64,000 nucleotides of DNA, taken from the NCBI GenBank assembly GCA_020746995.1, contig JAGPXD010000007.1, forward strand, positions 682,001 through 746,000. Direction: 5' to 3'. This DNA comes from Plectosphaerella cucumerina (Eukaryota > Ascomycota > Sordariomycetes > Glomerellales > Plectosphaerellaceae). The translations under genes were made by a program, and so were the position numbers. The notes beneath the pieces are model-generated. The model worked only from the letters and a program-made list of their open reading frames with translations. It searched no databases and had not been told where the DNA came from. Positions 42,153-53,995 of this stretch are shown piece by piece (position 1 is the first letter of the stretch; each line of letters begins with the position of its first letter).

Positions 42153-42450
42153 CCTTCGTCTCAACGGACCAACAAGTACGTCAAGGCCAGCTAGAAATCA
42201 GTTGTGTTGCTCATGCTAACGCTTGTCTAGGAAAACTACCAAGATGCCCAAGAAAACCGCATCTCAACGGTCAAGTGCTCAAATCACGTCTCAGAGTCTG
42301 GCCAACGTCCCTCACGTGCCGAACATCGACACCTACTTCAACACACAACAAAACTTCGAGCAACGTGCCATGGGGCAACATATCACCCTCGAGGACATGG
42401 ATGCTTATTGCGACCAATGGCAGATTGATTTCGATCATCTAGCAAAATGA
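42150..42450 (+). CDS. Small hypothetical 81-residue protein
   Basis: Two exons, 42150..42175 and 42231..42450, joined across a 55-nt intron with perfect signals (GTACGT, GCTAAC, TAG). The protein starts MPSSQRTNKKTTKMPKK, a basic Ser/Lys tail, and ends with an acidic helical segment (ITLEDMDAYCDQWQIDFDHL). There is no signal peptide or membrane span. The textbook splice sites and in-frame join are the main evidence that it is real. An out-of-frame upstream ATG (42098) with a polyhistidine frame overlaps the start and could reduce translation. I do not recognise a family. Confidence 0.65.
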
Positions 42451-42676
42451 GACATCGGTGTGAAGGCAGACGCAGCTGAGGGATTTGCAATGCTGGCGGG
42501 TGACGTCCGGGATGGTGGTATTGGCGTATGGGAAGCGCATGTCAGAACTTGAAGTTGAGGTTCTAGGGCCACATACGGCAGCAATATTTATGAATTAATG
42601 GAATCTTCAAGCAAACTACCTAGGAGGATCGACACCCTCTTCTAGCATCCTAATCCCGTTTAGACTCCAGCTCAGT

Positions 42677-44316
42677 TCACTGCGTCCCCGCAAGGAAGAG
42701 CAACCACTTCTCCAGATCCACAGTCAAGTCATCCCCAATAGTGTCGTCAGCCATACCCCGAGGCCAGGAGACGTGAACAGAAAGCTCGCCTCCTTTGACA
42801 GAAATGGTCGAGACCTCATAGGCCGGCCCCGTGATGTCGGCACTCAACGTGAACCGGGCCTTCTGTATGCCCCAGACAGACTGCGGCGGCTTGTCTCCTG
42901 ATGCAGCGGGCTCCCCGTCAATGACGCCAATATTGGTGATGAGCCAGGCGAAGTGTCTCGGCTTCTTCATCAGCAGCTTGAAGTAATCCTGCAAGTCGCC
43001 CCCGTAGCCGAGAAGCCCCATGATCTCGTTCTTCATTCCCATGCGAAGTCGATCGTTGATACCACCCATGGCCACGTCCGTCGCTGCCCACAGCAAATTT
43101 TCGAGCGCCGCCATACGCTGTGCGTCCGACGCATCATCCTGCCCTGTCTTGGCAGAGGCGCTCTTGACATCTTGCGTGAGGGTCTCGCCGAAGCGGTGGT
43201 TGAAGACGGAGACGCAGCAGACCATGGACTTTTCTGGGTCAACGCCAGTGGGGTTCTTCTTCGTCTTCTTGCCGGCGTCTTTGGCGAAGCGCCGGAGGCT
43301 GATGGCCGTCTCGCTGGCAGTGGCGGGGACATCGATGTTTCGCTTTTGAAGGGCTGGGATGAGTGATACGAAACTGATGCCATGCAGGAGAGCTGTCAGG
43401 GTTGTCTTGCGGGCCCTGCATCTGGCGAGAATGCTGGCCAGAGCTGATGGTTCGATGAAGAAGCCGCGCATGATCGTCTCGTATTTGACGCCAGCAGGAA
43501 GGCGAGTGGGTGCCCAAGACGAGTCTGCGGGGTCTGGTTTGGAAAGCCATGCCGGCGAGAGCTCATGGGCGATGGTTTTTGCCATGTAAGGAAGGGTCGC
43601 CGACGCGGGAGTGAGCTTTTCTACGGGCGGGATGAAGAGCTTGTCTTTCGGTTTCGTTGTTGTGGTAAGAATGTGGTCATTGAGCTGGGGCACAGCGGTA
43701 GCTCCCATGCTCAGCTGCTCGTTGAGCACCCGGAGCAGGGTTTGATGGAAAATCTTGCCCCCGGTCCCGTCAAAGTACGGGTGGTTCCAGTTGAAGAGGA
43801 CGTCGATGAAGGGCGACTCATCGTCTGGGCGCGTCACGACGATCCTCCAGCCTGGCCGGGTGGCGCTGTCGACGAACTGAATATCGTTCAAATCTCTTGC
43901 GCTGGACCGAAGAAAGCCTTCGTAATCTTCTCCGGCAGGGCTTGTGACCCAGGTGATGTGGTGCCCCAGGTCGATGCTCTCAAGATGAGTCCATGCGGGC
44001 TTGTTCGATTTTTCGTTAGCCAGTCCGGCCTGCATCAATGGATGCTCCAGAGCAGTGAGTGCGACGGCTTGCTCGAATGCTTGTTGCAAACCCTCCACTG
44101 CACTGGGGCCGACGAGAGTGGCAGGCACAGTGTATCGGCAGCTGACACCAGTACCGATGTAGGTGTCAAGCACATTTCGTGCACACATGAGACGCTCACT
44201 GGAGCGAGTTAGATCTGGATATCGATAACCCGTCGAGGGTGATGTAGGTGTACTGCTGGGGAGACGTACAAAGGTCCCAAGCGCCTAATGACCGGTTTCG
44301 ACTTTCCGCCAGCCAT
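42677..44316 (-). CDS. Alcohol acetyltransferase-type acyltransferase (ATF family)
   Basis: Two exons, complement(42677..44198, 44270..44316), separated by a 71-nt intron (GTACGT, CTAAC, CAG), give 522 residues. The short first exon MAGGKSKPVIRRLGP joins ERLMCARN, matching the family pattern in which VIRxLGxxER precedes the first helix. The catalytic HxxxDG motif is HPYFDG at 155-160. The fold belongs to the CoA-dependent acyltransferase superfamily that includes yeast Atf1, which makes acetate esters from acetyl-CoA and alcohols. Fungal paralogues acetylate varied alcohols or amines, so the substrate is open. There is no signal peptide. The 5' end faces a short intergenic region that holds a tRNA relic. 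Confidence 0.88.
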
Positions 44317-44943
44317 CACGAAGGTTGGTTGGCCGATGGCTTCAACGTGTTGCTTGAAAACGTGGGAAAAAAAGATGACAGCACTACCAGGCGTAGTGGA
44401 CGACGCGGTGGGCCTCCCCTTTCTTTATGGGAAGCCGGACAAGACCCCTGTTCGTGACCCCCTTAGCTCTGACACCAGACGGTAGTGGCGGCACACGTGT
44501 AGAAATTGCGGTTGCTGACCGTCAGCATTCATTTCAGCAGGGGTCGCCATCGATCATCGCATGATTTTCACGACCGACCGACCTGATCGGAGGGCTTTCT
44601 GCAAGTTTCCTGGTCGGACCGAGCATGGCAACCGGAGGCTTCGGAGGGTATTGCCTGCTGCCTATGACAGATGCTGTTCCCAAAGTCCATTTTGCAGTGA
44701 ATCCCCTGCACGGCATCTCGAAGGATGCAGCCGAAAGGGTGGGTTGAAGGATTCGACCCCTGACTCCCCGACCCGCGGAGTCCGATGGAAGATGCTGACC
44801 GCTCTGCCGCGTCCGATTGGTATTTGTGTTCTTGAACCAAGCTCCTTCACTTTTTGGGTCGCATCGGTAAGAACACGTATCTTACGACCAAAGTAGGAAA
44901 ACATCTGCCTCGTCTGGGTAACAAATGAAAGCATGGGCGTCAG
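44317..44943. other. Intergenic region with tRNA-like relic
   Basis: Promoter of the acetyltransferase and 3' end of the lysophospholipase gene. The only other structure seen is a degenerate tRNA-like sequence near 44.75-44.82 kb. Confidence 0.5.
44741..44816 (-). pseudogene. Possible tRNA relic (Ser/Leu-like)
   Basis: On the - strand a B-box-like GGGTCGAATCC and an A-box-like GGCAGAGCGGTCA are spaced as in a tRNA with a long variable arm, and a 6-bp stem GACTCC/GGAGTC lies where that arm would be. I cannot fold a matching acceptor stem or anticodon stem, and no T-run follows. It is probably decayed, or a chance resemblance. Confidence 0.3.
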
Positions 44944-47275
44944 CTAGAGCCCAAGGAGCCCCTGAAGGCCAAGGACCAGAGCAATCCACGCGAGATGACC
45001 AGCCAGCCCGAAAAGGCGCTCGCCATTCACCGATGCTCCGGAGCCGTTGCCACCTCCGGATCCCCCACTGCCGTCGCCGCCTCCCGAGCCGGAACCTCCA
45101 TCACCACCGCTGTCGCCTCCATTGCCGCTGCCTCCATCACCGCCCGAGCCATTGCCGCCGCCACTTCCACCTTCGATGCCCTCGTTCCAGACCGTGTCAT
45201 TCCACTCCTGGTACGAAAGGCTGGGGTCCAGCCTCAGCTGCGGGTCAAGATCGGCATCAGTCACCGTTCGGTTGGCCCTGACGCCGTTCCAGCAATGACG
45301 CTGGAAGCACTGGCGACACTTCTCCGGCAGGGTCTTCCTCGCCCTCTGCACTGTACCTCTGATGGCCGCGCAGGCCAGGCACTGTGGCCAGTCGGGCTCG
45401 ACGGTGCCGTTGCCATAGGTGGCGAGGTTGAACGCGTTCTCCCAGGTGACGTTGAGCTGGTTCTCGGTGAACTGCGACTGAAGGTAGGAGTAGTTCGAGA
45501 AGCCAGACCAAGGGGAGTTGGGGAGGTAGAGGACGAGAGGGGCGGTGGTGTTGGAGTTGCAGCCAAAGAAGGTTGGCTGCTTGGTGAGGTTCTGGGTTAC
45601 CAGGGTGGCGACGTCGGGGATGGTGGGGAAGGGGATGTTGCCCTCGGCGGCGGCGAGAGCGGTGTCTTTCACTCTGTTAGAACCCATCCTGATCTTCTTC
45701 AAGGTTTGGGAGACTCACTGATCAAGTTTGTTCCGTTGACCCAGTTGTAGGGCGCGGCATCGGAGGACGCCTCGTAGACGATGACAAAGTCGACCTCTCG
45801 CTCGGGAATGATCAGGGGACGGATGGGGTTCGTCTCGCCAGTGAGACTTCCGTCGAGCTATAGCAGCATTGTTAGTGATGCTTCTTTGCAATCAGAGGAC
45901 AAGCGACTTACCAGCAGAAGTTCATCCACGTTCGCCATGGCCTCGTTGTATCCCTGGAACGGGTTGGGATACGTCGCCCACATGGACTGGTTGAACGTCT
46001 GGTTGAAGTTCTCCGCCGTCCCGTTGACCAGCTGGACAAGAGGGTTGCCCTCCTGGTCTGGCGGGATAGGGATGTCGTTCGAGTTATCATCCTGGCGGGA
46101 TTCCAGGCCGCGCTTGGCGAAGATGGGAATGTCGTAGAAGGCGTCGATGAACCACGCAGGATACGCGTTGGCGGTCGATCCTTGGATGAAAGTGAACTTA
46201 TCAAATCCACGGGCGCACTCGCTGCTGTTGGCCGCCGAGCCATTGGACATGGTTGTGCCTAGGTACTCGGTAGGGATGAAAGCCTGGATCCTGCCGCCAG
46301 CCCAGCTGCCGAACTCAAGGGGTGTGACCTCGTATGAGGTGATGTTGAAGCCGTTGGTGGCGTTGTTCCCGGGGTACATGATGTTGCCGATCTCAGGAGA
46401 CTGGCCAGGAATGACTTCTGTGAGGACAATGATGGGCATGGGCCCGTCGCCCTCGGAGAAGACACTGCCCTCGCTGGCGATCTCGGAGTAGTTCTTGAAC
46501 ATCCAGTCCTCGGGGATGTAGTTGGCCCAGAACTGACCGAAAGCATCGGTGACCGAAATGGGGAAGCCGGCTTCGGCCTTTGCGCCGACGTTTTCGAAGA
46601 TGCCCCCGATGAACTCACTCTGGTTGCCTGACGGGCCAGCAGTGTAGTCGACGGTGTAGTTGACGTTTTGGTTCATTTCTTCAAGGCTCTTGAAGTCGTT
46701 TGCCGCGCTGCATTTGGCCATGTCAGGGCTGGGTATCGAGAGCTAGAGGCTGGGAAAACTGACATGGTGCTGACAGCGACGCAACCACCGCCGCTGAGGC
46801 CGCTGATGTAGGAGAGAAGCTGGGTCAGGCCGCCTGTTCCGGCCTGCACTGCGGGAGGATAGCGGTCGTCAAAGGCCTGCCAGATACCCAGGCCTCCAAA
46901 GCCGGACTGGGTTCCGCCACCGGATATGGAGAGGCCGATGATGGGGTAGTTATCGTTGCCAAGGTCGTTGACGAGTTCGTCCACGTCCAGGCCTTCGATG
47001 TTGGCGGTCCGGAGGTAGCTAGCGAGGGAACCTCTGACCTTTTCACCGCGGCGCCGCCTCCAGCTCTGCTCCTCATCGGAAAGGCCCTGATGAAGTCAGC
47101 GCGTGCTCCTGTTATTTGAACTTCAGAGGGTGATGCTTACATCTTGAGCCGATCGCACGCTCAGGTTTGAGGGGCACTCGACGTAATCTGGCGCGTACGG
47201 GTCCACGCCACCCTCCTGGGCCAAGGCAACGCCCAGGAACACCAGCGGCAGGATTTGACTTGCGGTTGACTTCAT
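44944..47275 (-). CDS. Lysophospholipase/phospholipase B, GPI-anchored
   Basis: Five exons, complement(44944..45665, 45719..45857, 45912..46707, 46764..47086, 47141..47275), keep one frame and give 704 residues. A signal peptide (about 1-19) precedes the mature start QEGGVDPY. The oxyanion segment SISGGGTQSGFGG is near 98-110. The nucleophile motif GLSGG carries Ser143 and the catalytic Asp is in LDGS at about 420, the dyad of the cPLA2/PLB fold. Many N-glycosylation sequons and Cys residues fit a secreted enzyme that removes acyl chains from phospholipids. A long Gly/Ser/Asp linker precedes a hydrophobic C-terminus typical of GPI attachment. The usual GLSGGSW and DGG motifs are altered to GLSGGG and DGS. 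Confidence 0.93.
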
Positions 47276-48289
47276 CTCGCGATTGAGATTGGAGAAGCTT
47301 GTTTGTCAATGAGGAGGAGCTGGAGCATGCCCAGGCTCCGGGCAGCTGGGAGCTATAAGAGCTTCAGCCAGAGCTCCCTGTCCAGCTCCCAGCTTGCCAC
47401 ATCCCATGACGAATGCAGCCGGCCATGAGGACGTAGCTTCGAGACCGCGACGCGTCTAGAACAACAACTTTGCGACGGCGCGACTCTCTTCTTGCTGGGT
47501 TTGCCGTCCCCGGTGGATGCATCGTGGACGGCGCTGATCTTGTGAGACCCGGCCTCGGCCTAGCCTGTCGCGCTCAAAGGCGAGGCACACGCCACAATCC
47601 CTTCCGGGGAAATCGGGAGACGCTTTTCCTCACGCGTCCTTTCCGATCTCTCGGGTATCGGGAGAGCTTACACGCGGCACAGCTGGCAATCGGAAAGTCG
47701 GCGCATTGGGCGGGGTGAAGTCTAGATTTCTCCTGGGCTGCCACCCTTCGATTGTGAAGAAGTGTGAGTGTGGCCCAGTGGAGTCACCCTGCAGGGACAT
47801 TAGAAGGCGCAATCGCCGTCGGCATGGATTTCCTGGTTTCCCATGTCCAAATTGCTTCTGCACTTTTGCATCCTGCTCTGGTGTGCTGACTGGGGGGGGC
47901 ATCGGCGGACTTCCGCAGTCTCGGGACAGCGGGCAGATCACAGGAAAGATGCGCGTTGCTGAGGGCGTCGCTGCAGAGCGGCTGCTGAATAGCTCTAAAA
48001 TGTCGTTCGTGATTCTCATTATGTTGTTTGTCTAAGGTAGTAAGTTTGGATGCCAGCAATCTACTCCAGGCACCTTGCAGGCTCGAGAAGGAAAACCACC
48101 AAGAAAACGCCGTCCCCGTAGTCGTGCAGTGACTGAGGGATGCCCTAAACAGCAGGATGCGACACCCTGTGTCCCCTAAAACGGGCGGAATGTCCAACGC
48201 CAATTACTCGCACGATGTGCGCGAAAAAACAACACCAAACTCCATCCCCGAATGCGCCAGTCCCTGTCTAAATCTTCAGGTCAGGCGCT
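47276..48289. other. Intergenic between tandem minus-strand genes
   Basis: Promoter of the lysophospholipase and 3' flank of the bZIP gene. I see no gene in the 1.0 kb. Confidence 0.5.
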
Positions 48290-49062
48290 TCAAGAGCTCC
48301 AGCCCTGATTGACCCCATTGTAATCGAGACAGGCATCGTTCGGCGACGGGACGGAAGCCATCTTGGAGTAGTAGGCCGCAAGGGTGGCCATGTCGAGACC
48401 CTGGGGCTCGCTTGCCTCCTGGGAAGGCATGAGGCGGGCGCGCAGACGGGCGCACTCCTTTGAGAGGACGCTGCAGGAGCAGGCGAGGGCCTCGTTCTTC
48501 TGGGTCATCTCGTCGAGCTGGTCCTGGAGGTCTTGGAGGCGGTTCTCCTTTCGCATGCGGTAGGCGCGCTGATTGGCACGGTTCTGCTCTCGCCGGCGCT
48601 GGGGGAAGAAAGTGTTAGCGCGTGATGGACCCTAGAGAAGCGGGCGGCGGAGTTGCGCGACGCAGGGACATTACTCACGTTCAGGACCTCTTCTGTGCAC
48701 TCCTTGTAGCGGCTGGCTCGCTTGCTCTTCTTGGGGACGGCGGCGTGGCTTTCGGTCGAGGAGCTGGAGGCCGATTCGTCGGCCGAGTCGAGCATCATGG
48801 CGCTGGCGTCCATGCTGTAGCTACTGGGGCTGGATGTGTCGGACGACCAGACGGAGGAAGACGTGCTGTACAAGTCGTGGTGGACTGGCTCCTGCACAGT
48901 GGGTGGTTAGCGGGAGGCTGACAAGGAGAAGGGGTCTTGGGGGTTGCTCACGGTGCCCACAAAGGCAGCAAACTGCGCGGCGAAGACATCGTCCTCTGTC
49001 GGCATAGGGTAGTAGCCGGACTGGGTGTTGGTGTAGGTTGGCCTGGGCGTCGGGAAGTCCAT
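48290..49062 (-). CDS. bZIP transcription factor
   Basis: Three exons, complement(48290..48598, 48679..48891, 48952..49062), all with phase-0 junctions, give 210 residues. The N-terminus (MDFPTPRPTY) and a Ser/Asp-rich segment of about 70 residues probably activate transcription. The basic region RRREQNRANQRAYRMRKE (109-126) has the N-x7-R signature (Asn114, Arg122), followed by a leucine zipper with heptads through NRLQDLQDQLDEM and on to LRARL. It resembles AP-1-like fungal bZIPs but has Asn-Gln where Yap1 has Ala-Gln and no C-terminal redox Cys domain. A cluster of Cys inside the zipper (ACSCSVLSKEC) is unusual. Target genes are unknown. Confidence 0.9.
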
Positions 49063-51622
49063 TGTAATGGGTGTGTGGTTGTGTCTGGCGAAAGACGAAA
49101 GGAGGGATGGAGCAGTGGTGATGGCTCAAAGACTGTGAGGCAGAGAAGCTTGATCTGAGAGAGACGGAGTCGAGTCCATGGTGAAGAGGGGCGAGGACAG
49201 CTCAGATTATAACCTCCCACACACGGGAAGCAAAAAATGGTCTCTCCTCGGGATCCGGGGTCTCGACACGGTTGACGCGGCGCGGGGCTGTCATGGCCTC
49301 ACGCCCGGCACCGGCGAGCCGCGCCATCCTCCCCCCTCTGCCGTGATCCATTGTCCAATGCCCATCTCCGGATTCGGCCGGCAGGGTCGCCGTTGGTGGG
49401 AATTAGGGATTTAGAGTCGCAGACAAGTGCATGGGAATAATCGGGAATGCAGACGCCAGGGGTCTCACCCCCCCGTGGGTCGCTTTCAGAGTCTGAATAG
49501 CCTCTTTCGTGGGATGAGAGAAATAAACAGATCGGCATCTCGTTGCCGGCAGAGGCCGAGCGGCCCCGACGACGCGAAATGGCGGGCGGCGGCGCACACA
49601 CCGCCGTCGCTTGCGACGACCAGCTTCGGTTCTAGCGTGCGACAGACCCCTTGATCACTGCTGCATCACATCGCTGCAGGACCCTTGGGGCGCATAACAC
49701 GGGGTCTTGCTGGCTGGGATGCGGCGTAGGGGTGATGTCATGTCAACGCCGCAGTCTGCTTCCGCCGCTTCGAAGACGTGCTCGCCGTGTGTCGAGTCAG
49801 ACCCATCCGTGGTCTCACTCAGATGCCATGCCAGCCCTACGCGTCCATCTCGGCCCTACTTTCCAGCCACGGCGTCTTTAGGGCCAACCGTCCTGTCACC
49901 ACTTGCAGGGTGGTCGGTCCCCCAGGTACGGGTGGACTCCGAGGAGCCCAGGGGTGCGCCGCGGGGAGATGTCCCGGCATCTCGGCATCCAGCATCTGGG
50001 CGTCCAAATCAACCTCACTGGCAAGTCTGCGACAGTTCCATGTCATCAACATGCAGTTTCCCTGGCATGGCCATCTGGCCATTGTCTTTCCGCTGTGACT
50101 CGAAGCTTCCGGCCACGCAAGCAGCCTCCTTCATGCGAAGGCGTGATGGCGGACAGAGCGCCCGCAGGCATCTTGAACTCGTCTTGACCTGACTGAGGGA
50201 CGCGCACCCACCCACCCACCCTTGATCTTCCCCCGTGCCCGCCATGTGAGCTTGTCTCCGACCGGACCCGACCGCCAAGCCTCGCCAGTCGGGAGAAGAC
50301 CGCTCGGCCGGTGCTTGTCGACGATAAGGTCTTGACCCGGCCGATGCTTGCTGGGACAGTCTGCATCACTAGTGTGGAATCCTTGGCGCCTTCCATGCCA
50401 TTGCTTGATCCCAATCCCCGTCTTGGCGCGAGATTGCCGTGGCTTGCCCTGCATGGCCATCCACGTCTGAGGGGGATCGTGGTTGCTTACTCTGGGCACA
50501 GGCTGGACGCCATCCCACTGTCGTCTTGAGAAATGTTCTCTTGTCCCATACGTGGAGGAATGCGAGGCATCCCAAGCTGGGACGAGGCAGACCAGTATCC
50601 CCCGCGTCGGCCGCTCCGAGATCCTTCCTGCGGGCGCTGGATGCCCCGGATGCACGCGTCCGAGTCCCTTCAGAGTGCCCAGTGGCACCACCTAATCTTG
50701 GTGCCTTGTCGACTCGGCCGGGAAAACAAGACATGATGTCATGGGCTCCAGCATTCGAACTGGAAAAGAGACTCCGTGACTCCTGTGGCAGTCTAGACTG
50801 GCCCTCCGCGACTCCTCGAAAACGAAAGACCTGGGGGAAACAGACCCTGGGTCGCCCATTGGATCCCAAAATAACAAGCCTCAACGCCCCGGCGGCGCGC
50901 CATGCGGAGCTCCGCCGCCGATCCCGACGCTATCCCGGGATCTACCCCCGAACCCCCCCTCGAGCTTGACCGCATTCTCCCACGGCGCAACGCCAATCGT
51001 GCCACAGGCGCATGCTAGCTGCATGCGTGACACGCAAGCGATGATACAATCTTGACCGTCCCGCCAATATTCCATCGTGAGAGGTGACCGGAGATGTGAC
51101 CCTGAAGACGTGGCCGCCCCCCGGTCTCGGCCCCGAGAAGCCCAGAAGCATGCATGCCCGTCACGGGGTCCCAACGGTCAGACCTTGCCTGGGCCACGAC
51201 ACTTGGGCATCACGGGGCTGTTGGACTTGAGCAACTCAGGCGGGGGTGTTGAACGCAGCTTCGAACCGACATCCCGCTTGAGACGTGGGCCAGTGTGAAC
51301 TTCACCGTGCCACCATGTCGAATTTGGTCGTGGCCTGCCAAGCACGGCCCGGCATTGGGGTGCCTGTTAAACGGGAGCTTGGCATGGGCGCGGAGTTGCT
51401 CCGCCGTCTGGACTCCAGGGGACCAGCGCTGAGAAGTGCCCATCGATCAAAAGTTTTCTTCCGCCCACGAGCGCTGTGATCCTCCGCGGAGGTAGGGCTG
51501 TTGCTCTTTCTGGCCGCTACATGTGGACAGGTCACAGGCTCGCGCACATCATCACTTTTCTGGTTGAGAGACATGTGCAGCTGCAAGCGGGGTTTTCCCG
51601 CGTTTCTATCATGTAACATCAT
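49063..51622. other. 2.56-kb gene-free region
   Basis: Promoter of the bZIP gene on the left (a TATAAT-like element on - at 49207-49213, about 145 bp upstream) and 3' flank of the alpha-xylosidase gene on the right. The open frames have no recognisable domains. A large regulatory region or a non-coding RNA would fit equally well. Confidence 0.5.
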
Positions 51623-53710
51623 CTACTGCCTCGTGAAAACCGGCAGGGTGTCCAGCGGCGTCTTGACCTCAACAGTCTTTCCACCCTCATAGACAGTGCC
51701 ATCCGTGCCCTCCCACTTCACCCCCTCGCCAGGGAGGTACACCTCGCGCGACTCCTGCTTCGGATAGAGCACAGGGGCGACGAGATACTTGGGTCCGTAC
51801 ATGAACTGGTCCTCAATCTCCCAGCACCTCTTCTCCCCCGGGAAATCATAGAACAGCGGCCTCATGATCGGGTCGCCGCGCTCATGGGCTGCCGTCATCA
51901 GTTCCCTGGTGTAGTCGCGCATGGCCTCGCGGATACGCAGGTACTTCTCGCAGATGCCGTAGACCTCCTCGCCGTAGGACCATACCTCGTTCGGTCCGCC
52001 CGACAGGCAGTGGCTTCCACCCGTGGTGCCCAGACGGGGCTGCTTGGGCTCACGGTCGCCATGCAGCCTCATGACAGGACAGTATGTTCCCCATTGGAAC
52101 CATCGCACGAACAGCTCTCGGAACTCTGGGTCGTCGTTGATACCGCCGTGGAAGCCGCCGATATCCGTCGTGAACCAGGAGAAGCCGGCGATGCCCATGT
52201 TGAGTCCTGCCGCCAGCTGGTTGCGCAGACTGCTCCAGCTCGAGGCGATATCCCCCGACCAGACGAGCGCGCCGTACTTCTGACTTCCGGCCCAAGCACA
52301 GCGGAGGAGGTTGACAATCTTGTCCTCACCTGCCTCCTTGAGACCCTCGTAGAAACCGCGGGCAAACTCGGATGGGTAGAAGTTGCCCACGCTCAGGTTG
52401 GGTCCGAGATGGTAACGGTAGATGTCAAAGTCGTACACAGTATACTCGGGCTCAGCTTCATCGAGCCAGAATACCTTGATGCCCTTGTTGTAGTAGTTCT
52501 TCTTAACCGTATCCCAGACGAACTTGCGGGCTTCGGGATTCGTGGCGTCGAAGTGGATTGGCCCGTGGTGTGCCTCCATCGACATGCGGACGCCGCGGTC
52601 CTGCCTGATCAGGAAGCCCTTGCGCAGGATTTCGGTGTAGTTTTCTGAGGACTTCTCCACCGTCGGCCAGACAGATACCATGAGCTCGATGCCCATCTCC
52701 TTGAGCTCCTTCACCATCGCATCTATCAAGGTCAGTACGGTCCCTCATGACTTCTTTGGGTTGGACGTACCTGGGTCGGGCCAGAAGGTGGGATCGAACC
52801 GCCAGTCTCCTTGGTTCGGCCAATGGAAGTAGTCCGCCACGATTAGATCGATCGGCAGATTCCTCCTCTTGTATTCTCGCGCCACTTCGAGGAGCTCCTC
52901 CTGAGTCTGATACCGCAGCTTGCACTGCCAGAATCCCAGACCATACTCGGGCATCATGGGAACGCGACCCGTCACCTGGGTGTACTCCCGGATGATGTCC
53001 GCAGGAGAGTCGCCAGCCACAACCCAGTAATCCAGGGTGTCCGTGGCGTACGCCTCAAAGCTGGTAGTCAGGCTGCTGAATACAGCACGTCCGATTCCAG
53101 GGTTGTTCCAGAGAAATCCATATCCCAGACTGGAAAGAGCGAAGGGGACGGAGGCTTGCGAGTTCCTCTGGGCGAGCTCCAAATCAGACCCCTTGAGGTT
53201 CAAGAACGGTTGCTGGTACTGACCCATGCCGTAAATCCGCTCGTTGCGATCCTGGGACTCGAAGCGCATCGTCAGGTGGTAGTCCGCGGACCCGAGACGG
53301 GGCTTCCACTCGCGCGCCTGAATGCGGAGGGAGCTGCACTTGGGGTCGAGGATGTCCAGGCGGTGACGTGCGAATTCCTCGAGCAGGACCTTCCCGGTCT
53401 CGGTGTTGGTGACCGTGATCTTGCCGCGGCGGCTGATGTGTGCCTTGATTTTTCCATTGACGATGGAGGCGGAGCCGGGCTGGATGTCGATGGTGGGCTT
53501 GGGGGTCTCACTAGGCGTCTCGGTGAGAGCCCAGGGCTTGTCCTGCAGCTTGGCCAGGCAGGTGGCCCTGACACGGAGAGCATTGCTGCCCCAGGGCTCA
53601 ATGTAGAGGAGCTCCGAGTCGAAGCTGAAGGCGAGACGGCGGCCGTCCTCGTTGGAGAAGGAGGGGTCCGGCCGGGTGCCGTATTCTTGGTTGCCCTGCT
53701 GCGGCGCCAT
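51623..53710 (-). CDS. GH31 alpha-xylosidase
   Basis: Two exons, complement(51623..52722, 52771..53710), with a 48-nt intron (GTACGT donor), give 679 residues. The start MAPQQGNQEYG is chosen because upstream codons read as leader. There is no signal peptide, so the enzyme is intracellular. The N-terminal beta domain leads into the catalytic barrel. The nucleophile is Asp401 in WLDEAEPE, the alpha-xylosidase variant of the GH31 motif, and the acid/base is Asp471 in WSGDIASSW. RLHGDREP and FTTDIGGFHGG are further conserved subsite segments. It should release alpha-linked xylose, for example from xyloglucan oligosaccharides. A sugar permease starts divergently 962 bp away, suggesting co-regulation. 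Confidence 0.94.
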
Positions 53711-53978
53711 GGTTGATTTGGGGTGAGATGCAGGGGTAATGGTCAAAGGCGAGAAGAGAAAGTAGAGCGCCCGTGCTGTCTGTTCTATCCAGTCTTCAGC
53801 TACCCTATCCGAGCACACGTCCCATTTAAGAAGACACATCGTGATCACCAGATACTCGGGACATCAAAAGCCCGTGTAAGCCCCAGGGAGCAAGTGACGT
53901 AGCGGCGGGCGGGCAACCAACCGGAGGCCGTGAACTCCATTTAGCCTAAATCCCACGGTCTTGGAGGTCAGGGATTGG

Positions 53979-53995
53979 GCGGAGTCTACGCGGAG
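53979..53995. promoter_or_regulatory. Two CreA-type hexamers
   Basis: GCGGAG occurs at 53979-53984 and again at 53990-53995, both matching SYGGRG, the site of the carbon catabolite repressor CreA/CRE-1. Paired sites are typically needed for function. Chance occurrence is possible because the hexamer is degenerate. Confidence 0.35.

Noticed and set aside
42092..42442. Polyhistidine protein from the ATG at 42098
   Set aside because: The His run comes from the TCA microsatellite. The frame continues through the intron and does not match the spliced downstream exon.
46707..46763. A 35-nt intron ending at CCCAG in the lysophospholipase gene
   Set aside because: It would be shorter than any other intron here. 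The 56-nt alternative with a CTGAC branch site and a TGCAG acceptor keeps the same frame and fits better.
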